Position numbers and translations under genes: made by a program. This document shows positions 5,522 through 9,651 of a stretch of DNA of 9,651 bases, piece by piece. Below the pieces are notes generated by a model. That model worked only from the letters and a program-made list of their open reading frames with translations, was not told the origin of the DNA and searched no databases. Origin of the DNA: an uncultured Lachnospiraceae bacterium (GTDB taxonomy: Bacteria > Bacillota > Clostridia > Lachnospirales > Lachnospiraceae); NCBI GenBank assembly GCA_947175305.1, contig CAMWMO010000017.1, forward strand, positions 1-9,651, read 5' to 3'. The first letter of the stretch is position 1, and every line of letters begins with the position of its first letter.

Positions 5522-7284
5522 TGAGGCGGCTGACAGAGCAAAAGTGGTTTCTATGGCTAACGAAATATTGGTTCCTGTTTCCGATCGTGGGCTTTCTGCT
5601 GCTTTTGGCGGGTGTGCTCTTCGGCTACGGGGAGCGCAGCTATATCGGCATCCATGATAATATGGATCTGTTTCTCGCCCAGTTCCAGATGCTCAAAAAC
5701 ACGGATTCTTTCTGGAAGCACGGGGTGGATGTGCCCTTCTTAGGCGGCGTCAGCCGGGATAATCTGCCCTCGGAGCTGTCGCTTTACAGCGCGCTCTATA
5801 TGCTCTTTCCGACTTATACGGCATACGTGCTGGGGCTTTTGGGAAAGATTCTTCTGGGGATGTTTTCCTTCCGGCTGCTTGCGGCGGAGCTTTATCCGGA
5901 AAAGTATATGCTTTACCGGCCTGTCATCTACATGACGGGTTTTGCCTACGGTATTCTCTGGTTTTTTCCGGCTTTTGGCTTTGCCTTCGCCTCGATCCCG
6001 CTGTGCGTATGGCTGCTTGTCAAGATATACAGGGGGCAGGGAAAAGGATGGTACGGTTGGTATGCGGCGCTCTTTGCCTATCCGCTGGTATCCTATTTTT
6101 CCTATCATGGCATTTTTCTGCTGGGCTACCTGGTACTGGCGATCCTGTGGCTGTCCGTTAAGGACAGGAAGCCTGCCTGGCGGCTGATCATAGCGCTTTT
6201 TGTGCTGGCTTTCGGCTATGTGGCCTGTGAGTACCGGCTGTTTGGACAGATGTTGTTCAGCGACGAGGTGACGATCCGCTCTTCCATCGTGAACGCCAGC
6301 CTTTCGGTGCCTGAGATCCTGCAGGAGATCGTTTTGGTCTTCCGGGAGGGGATCTTTCATGCGGACGGCGTGCACGGGAAGGTGGTGCTGCCGGTCTGTG
6401 CGGTGTATTTTGTGATAAATAATGGCCTCTATGTGTGGAGGCGGCAGTGGAAGCGGATCGGCAGGGATCCTTTCAATCTGCTCATAGTCTTTATTTTATT
6501 CAACTGTGTGGTGTATGGTCTCTATGACTTTGAGCCTCTGCGCTCTCTGGTGGAGAGGCTGATCCCACCTCTGGAGGGCTGGCAGTTTAACCGGACGATT
6601 TTTTTCAATCCCTTCCTCTGGTATGGAGCGCTGTTTCTGATCTTGATCCGGTTCTATGAGGCGGGCGTGTGGCAGATGTGGCTTGCCAACGGCATTGTCT
6701 GTGTGGCGGTGTTGGTGGTCATCCTGACGCCCACCCGGTACAATGATTTATATAACACATGTCATAACAGGGCCTACGAATATTTTCACGGCCAGGAGGT
6801 GGATGAACTCTCCTATGAGCAGTTTTATGCCACAGAGTTGTTTGCCGAGATAAAGGGGGACATCGGTTATCGGGGAGAGTGGACGGCAGCCTACGGGTTC
6901 CACCCGGCGGTGCTGGAATACAATGGGATCGCCACCCTGGACGGCTATCTGGGATTCTATTCCCAGCAGTATAAGGAGGACTTCCGGAAGATCATCGCGC
7001 CGGCTCTGGAGAGGATGGAGGCGACGCGGATCTACTATGACGACTGGGGAGCAAGAGCCTATCTGTATTCGGGGACGGATTTAAGTATTGTAAACGCCAC
7101 CAAGACAGTGTATGCTACGGATTATGATATCTATATGGATGCGGCGGCATTTCGGGAGCTGGGCGGACGCTATCTTTTTTCCAGACTTGCTCTTACCAAT
7201 GCCGAAGAGACCGGACTTACCCTGCTCGGAGAGTACACCGCGGCCGACGGAAGCATGACGATCTATGTCTATGCAGTCTCGTAA
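5521..7284 (+). CDS. Large polytopic membrane protein, DUF6044/YkoS-like
   Basis: The 587-residue product has roughly ten to twelve hydrophobic segments up to about residue 415 and an extracytoplasmic C-terminal part of about 170 residues. After the first membrane segment it carries GIHDNMD (Asp46, Asp49), placed like the catalytic acidic loop of GT-C transferases. The tail has TRIYYDDWGARAYLY and LGGRYLFSRLA near 500-560. From memory this layout matches the Firmicutes DUF6044 family (Bacillus YkoS), which has no established biochemical role; I did not check this by search. The 1-base TGATG overlap with the GtrA gene implies that the two work together, which suits a GT-C-type transferase receiving a flipped lipid-linked sugar. 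The start at 5521 gives a normal N-terminus (MRRLTEQ, then a hydrophobic segment). Confidence 0.72.
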   Translation: MRRLTEQKWFLWLTKYWFLFPIVGFLLLLAGVLFGYGERSYIGIHDNMDLFLAQFQMLKNTDSFWKHGVDVPFLGGVSRDNLPSELSLYSALYMLFPTYTAYVLGLLGKILLGMFSFRLLAAELYPEKYMLYRPVIYMTGFAYGILWFFPAFGFAFASIPLCVWLLVKIYRGQGKGWYGWYAALFAYPLVSYFSYHGIFLLGYLVLAILWLSVKDRKPAWRLIIALFVLAFGYVACEYRLFGQMLFSDEVTIRSSIVNASLSVPEILQEIVLVFREGIFHADGVHGKVVLPVCAVYFVINNGLYVWRRQWKRIGRDPFNLLIVFILFNCVVYGLYDFEPLRSLVERLIPPLEGWQFNRTIFFNPFLWYGALFLILIRFYEAGVWQMWLANGIVCVAVLVVILTPTRYNDLYNTCHNRAYEYFHGQEVDELSYEQFYATELFAEIKGDIGYRGEWTAAYGFHPAVLEYNGIATLDGYLGFYSQQYKEDFRKIIAPALERMEATRIYYDDWGARAYLYSGTDLSIVNATKTVYATDYDIYMDAAAFRELGGRYLFSRLALTNAEETGLTLLGEYTAADGSMTIYVYAVS

Positions 7285-7315
7285 CACTGGCGTCGCAGTA
7301 CAGAATATTGAAGAA

Positions 7316-7331
7316 GAATTGAGGAATTGAG
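7316..7331 (+). repeat. Tandem 8-bp direct repeat at the radical SAM ribosome binding site
   Basis: GAATTGAG occurs twice head to tail (7316-7323 and 7324-7331). The junction creates GAGGAA (7321-7326), which serves as the ribosome binding site 8 bases before the ATG at 7335. Loss or gain of one unit would remove or move that site. Confidence 0.7.
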
Positions 7332-7334
7332 ATT

Positions 7335-8315
7335 ATGTCGATCAGAGTACACAATTTCGGAGGAATCATCGGGTGGAACGCAAAAAAATATCTGCCCCGG
7401 ATCTCCAGTGAGAGTTATTTAAAACTGCAGTTTGTAAGCCGCAGGAGATCACAGAAAAATTATATCGAATATTTTTTGAGCCGGAAAGAGGCGCCCCATC
7501 CGCTGGTAGTAAATCTGGAGACGGTGAACCGCTGTAACAGTACCTGCGAGTTCTGTACGGCAAACATCCATGCGGAGAAACGCCCCTATAAGAAGATGGA
7601 CGATGCGCTCTACTATTCTGTCATCGACCAGCTTCACGATTGGGGTTACAAGGGACACCTGACTCTCTACGGCAACAATGAGCCTTGGCTGGACACCCGG
7701 ATCGTGGAGTTTCACAAGTATGCCAGAGAAAAGCTCCCGGATGCGTTTATCTTTATGTCCACCAACGGGCTTCTGCTCAATGTGGACAAGGTGAAAGCGA
7801 TCGTGCCCTATGTGGATCAGCTGATCATCAACAATTACTGCCTGAATATGAAGATGCACGATAACGTGCAGGTCATCTATGACTATGTGAAGGCGCATCC
7901 CGAAGAGTTTAAAGATGTGGACATTCTGGTGCAGATCCGCTATCTGAAGGAGGTGCTGACAAACCGTGCGGGCAGCGCCCCCAATAAACAGTCCAAGGGG
8001 AAGATCATTAAGGAAACCTGCCTGATGCCCTTTACGGATCTGTGGATCACTCCTTTTGGTAAGCTGGGCATCTGTTGCTGTGATAATTTTGAGGTGACGG
8101 AGCTTGCAGATTTGAATCAGACCTCTTTGCGGGAGGGATGGAATAGTGAGAAATATAAAAAACTGCGGGAGACCATCGCCACGGGCAGGCAGAACTATCC
8201 TTTCTGCAAATACTGTGATTTTATCGACGCAGGGCTTCGCATGGATGCAGTGGACGATGTGCTGAAGCATCGGGCTATGCATGGGGCGAGACAGACCATG
8301 TTTAAGAAAAAGTAG
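7335..8315 (+). CDS. Radical SAM protein with SPASM-like C-terminal Cys cluster
   Basis: The 326-residue product has the CX3CX2C cluster motif at Cys67, Cys71 and Cys74 (RCNSTCEFC) that binds the SAM-cleaving [4Fe-4S] cluster. GNNEP at 113-117 takes the place of the usual GGEP SAM-binding motif, and STNG is at 142-145. The C-terminal part holds further Cys residues at 229, 247-249 (three in a row), 291 and 294 (CKYC), in a SPASM/twitch-like arrangement able to bind an auxiliary cluster. Such proteins perform radical chemistry on peptides, sugars or other small substrates; many SPASM-type members occur in surface-polysaccharide loci with unknown reactions. No small precursor-peptide gene is evident next to it, so a sugar or acyl substrate is more likely than a RiPP. 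Start supported by GAGGAA with 8-base spacing. It follows the DUF6044-like gene by 50 bp with no terminator. Confidence 0.88.
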   Translation: MSIRVHNFGGIIGWNAKKYLPRISSESYLKLQFVSRRRSQKNYIEYFLSRKEAPHPLVVNLETVNRCNSTCEFCTANIHAEKRPYKKMDDALYYSVIDQLHDWGYKGHLTLYGNNEPWLDTRIVEFHKYAREKLPDAFIFMSTNGLLLNVDKVKAIVPYVDQLIINNYCLNMKMHDNVQVIYDYVKAHPEEFKDVDILVQIRYLKEVLTNRAGSAPNKQSKGKIIKETCLMPFTDLWITPFGKLGICCCDNFEVTELADLNQTSLREGWNSEKYKKLRETIATGRQNYPFCKYCDFIDAGLRMDAVDDVLKHRAMHGARQTMFKKK

Positions 8316-8347
8316 ACATGTAAGAGAACAATGTTTAGGAAACGGGC

Positions 8348-8353
8348 AGAGGA
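8348..8353 (+). promoter_or_regulatory. Ribosome binding site fixing the lipoprotein start at 8361
   Basis: AGAGGA lies 7 bases before the ATG at 8361, which begins a proper lipoprotein signal. The in-frame ATG at 8331 has only a weak AAGAGA upstream and would put ten extra, charged residues before the signal. Confidence 0.65.
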
Positions 8354-8360
8354 CGAGCAG

Positions 8361-9338
8361 ATGAAAAGAATGCGTATCACTGTTGCCGGTATTCTGGCGA
8401 TTTCCCTGCTCCTGTGTGGCTGTGGTGCTATGGAGGCGGTAGAACAGGACGGAACAGAGGACGGCAAAGCAGTGCAGGCGGAGGATATACAGGATGAAAA
8501 CATAGTAGAAGCCCCTCGGCCTGTTGAGAATGTAGAGAGTAAACAGGAAGAAATCAGAGTGGATGAGGAGGCTTCACAGGAAATGGCGGAGGAGGTCCTG
8601 CAGACGCAGGAGACGGAACAGCTTGCCGGCGCAACCCTTTCTATTCTGGGTGACAGTATTTCTACTTATCAGGGATATAATCCGGAGGGATACCATGTTT
8701 TTTTCCCTGAATATGGAGCGGTAAAAGAGCTGGGGGATACCTGGTGGCAGATTGTTACAGGTGACATGGATCTGGAGATTTATGTGAATGGATCCAGTTC
8801 AGGAGCCACTGTGGCGGGCGACTCTACCGGAACGGAGGATCCCCAGTGTGCCTGCAATGAGCTTCGTACCAACGCTCTGGCGGGACCGGGAGGCGCTTGC
8901 CCCGATAGGATCATTGTGTATCTGGGAACCAATGATCTGCTGGAGACGGTACGGCTGGGAGATAACGACGGCACAGATGCGGTGCCTGCGGGAGAGATAG
9001 ATACGTTCAGCGACGCCTATACCCTGATGCTGGACAAGCTGCAAGCCAATTACCCATCAGCCCGGATTTACTGCTGTACCTTATTGCAGGTGGGGGATTA
9101 CGGCACGCAGACCCCGTATGTGGAGTTTGTCAACGGGGCTGGGCTGACGGCGGCGGACTATGGAGAGATGATCATTCGTATTGCCGAGAACAGGGGGCTT
9201 CCTGTGATCGATCTCTACAACTGCGGGGTCACCATAGAGAATCTGCAGGAGATGACCAGCGACGGAGTGCATCCTACGGCGGCGGGAATGCGGCAGATCG
9301 CGGCGGCAGTCGAGGAGGCGCTTGCCGGAGAGAAGTGA
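8361..9338 (+). CDS. SGNH/GDSL hydrolase lipoprotein
   Basis: The 325-residue product begins with a lipoprotein signal: MKRMR, a hydrophobic core, then LLLCGCG, where LCGC is the probable lipobox with Cys21 lipidated (Cys19 is less suitable). Residues about 24-90 are a Glu/Gln/Asp-rich linker, then the SGNH domain: GDSIS with nucleophile Ser99, Gly in NGSSSG near 143-148, GTND at 189-192, and DGVHPT with Asp301 and His304. All catalytic blocks are intact. It should be an esterase or acyltransferase on the outer face of the membrane. Domain plan and acidic tether resemble the SGNH hydrolase at the left edge, though the catalytic sequences differ clearly. It follows the radical SAM gene by 45 bp without a terminator, so is probably in the same transcript. 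Likely role: removal or transfer of O-acyl groups on a surface glycan (inferred). Confidence 0.9.
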   Translation: MKRMRITVAGILAISLLLCGCGAMEAVEQDGTEDGKAVQAEDIQDENIVEAPRPVENVESKQEEIRVDEEASQEMAEEVLQTQETEQLAGATLSILGDSISTYQGYNPEGYHVFFPEYGAVKELGDTWWQIVTGDMDLEIYVNGSSSGATVAGDSTGTEDPQCACNELRTNALAGPGGACPDRIIVYLGTNDLLETVRLGDNDGTDAVPAGEIDTFSDAYTLMLDKLQANYPSARIYCCTLLQVGDYGTQTPYVEFVNGAGLTAADYGEMIIRIAENRGLPVIDLYNCGVTIENLQEMTSDGVHPTAAGMRQIAAAVEEALAGEK

Positions 9339-9364
9339 CCGGCGGCGGGAAAGGCGGGGTGCCT

Positions 9365-9651
9365 ATGGAAGTGGAAGTGACAGGGATACGAAAATCCTAT
9401 TCTAAAAAGACGGTACTGGAAGATATCTCTTTTTCTGTGGAGAGAGGAAGTTGTGTGGGAATCCTTGGCAGTAATGGCAGCGGGAAGTCCACACTGCTCT
9501 CTATTTTGGCGGGCGTACGCAGGGCGGACGGCGGCTCCTTTTTTTATGCGCAGGGATGCGCGCGGACTGATCTGCTTCGCCGTCCGGGACAGATCCCGAA
9601 GGTGCTTGGCTATGTGCCCCAGGGGGATCCGCTGATGGAGGAATTAAATGC
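9365..9651 (+). CDS. ABC transporter ATP-binding protein, N-terminal part
   Basis: The first 95 residues are visible. They show the A-loop region (KSYSKKTVLEDISF, Tyr12), Walker A GSNGSGKST at 35-43, and the Q-loop at YVPQGDPL with Gln86. The signature motif, Walker B and H-loop lie beyond the window. The stretch between Walker A and the Q-loop is a little longer than the minimum, as in many ABC-2-type export ATPases. The ATG at 9365 is preceded by GGGG at 9356-9359; the in-frame GTG at 9359 is an alternative. It begins 26 bp after the SGNH lipoprotein stop with no terminator, so could share its transcript. Permease partner and substrate cannot be seen. Confidence 0.9.
   Translation, partial: MEVEVTGIRKSYSKKTVLEDISFSVERGSCVGILGSNGSGKSTLLSILAGVRRADGGSFFYAQGCARTDLLRRPGQIPKVLGYVPQGDPLMEELN

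Noticed and set aside
5740..6375. - strand reading frame (211 codons) opposite the DUF6044-like gene
   Set aside because: Highly charged sequence with Gln/Lys/Arg/Pro bias, antisense to membrane segments; no start signal or domain.
7285..7334. Small precursor peptide for the radical SAM enzyme
   Set aside because: The 50-bp gap is too short and has no reading frame with a start signal; no peptide-like gene is adjacent on either side.
7449..8282. Long - strand reading frame (277 codons) opposite the radical SAM gene
   Set aside because: It mirrors the conserved cluster-binding region on the + strand, has His/Ile/Leu-rich composition with no recognisable motif and no promoter; a shadow.
9453..9635. 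+ strand 60-codon frame inside the ABC ATPase start
   Set aside because: It is out of frame with the ATPase, whose Walker A and Q-loop are continuous in the frame beginning at 9365; no frameshift is needed to explain the region.

Overview
The window looks like chromosomal DNA of a Gram-positive gut-type clostridium, most likely Lachnospiraceae. The signs are moderate GC, strong AGGAGG-like ribosome binding sites, tightly packed genes, a lipoprotein signal, and best family matches (from memory) to Firmicutes surface-polysaccharide genes. No rRNA, tRNA, CRISPR array, insertion sequence or phage gene is visible. Nine protein genes fill nearly all of the sequence; eight are on the + strand and one small gene is on the - strand.

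Layout. (1) Bases 1-934 hold the 3' part of an SGNH/GDSL hydrolase with an acidic, Gln-rich tether; its start lies outside the window. It is followed by a perfect 16-bp hairpin terminator (960-997) that overlaps a plausible extended -10 promoter for the next gene. (2) Bases 1014-4566 are a tight three-gene unit: a full-length FkbH-type HAD-IIIC protein, a stand-alone acyl carrier protein (ACP), and a polytopic GT-C-like membrane protein whose ATG overlaps the ACP stop codon. (3) Bases 4556-4957, - strand, encode a small VOC (glyoxalase / methylmalonyl-CoA epimerase-like) protein, overlapping the tail of the GT-C-like gene by 11 bp. (4) Bases 5054-9338, + strand: a GtrA-type small membrane protein, a large polytopic protein resembling DUF6044/YkoS (1-base overlap), a radical SAM protein with a SPASM-like Cys-rich C-terminus, and an SGNH hydrolase with a lipoprotein signal. 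(5) From 9365 the N-terminal part of an ABC-transporter ATPase runs off the right edge.

How the genes may work together. FkbH-type proteins with a partner ACP are known to take a glyceryl unit from 1,3-bisphosphoglycerate and load it on the carrier. No polyketide or peptide synthase gene is present here. The neighbours are instead membrane glycan-handling proteins (GT-C-like, GtrA, DUF6044-like) and two apparently extracytoplasmic SGNH hydrolases. My inference is that the locus makes or decorates a lipid-linked surface glycan, with a carrier-bound C3 (glyceryl/lactyl-like) or other acyl group used as the decoration. The VOC enzyme and radical SAM enzyme may tailor the acyl group or sugar. An acyltransferase (for example an MBOAT protein) and a GtrB-type polyprenyl-phosphate glycosyltransferase would complete such a pathway; neither is in the window. 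The substrate and product are not determined by anything in the sequence.
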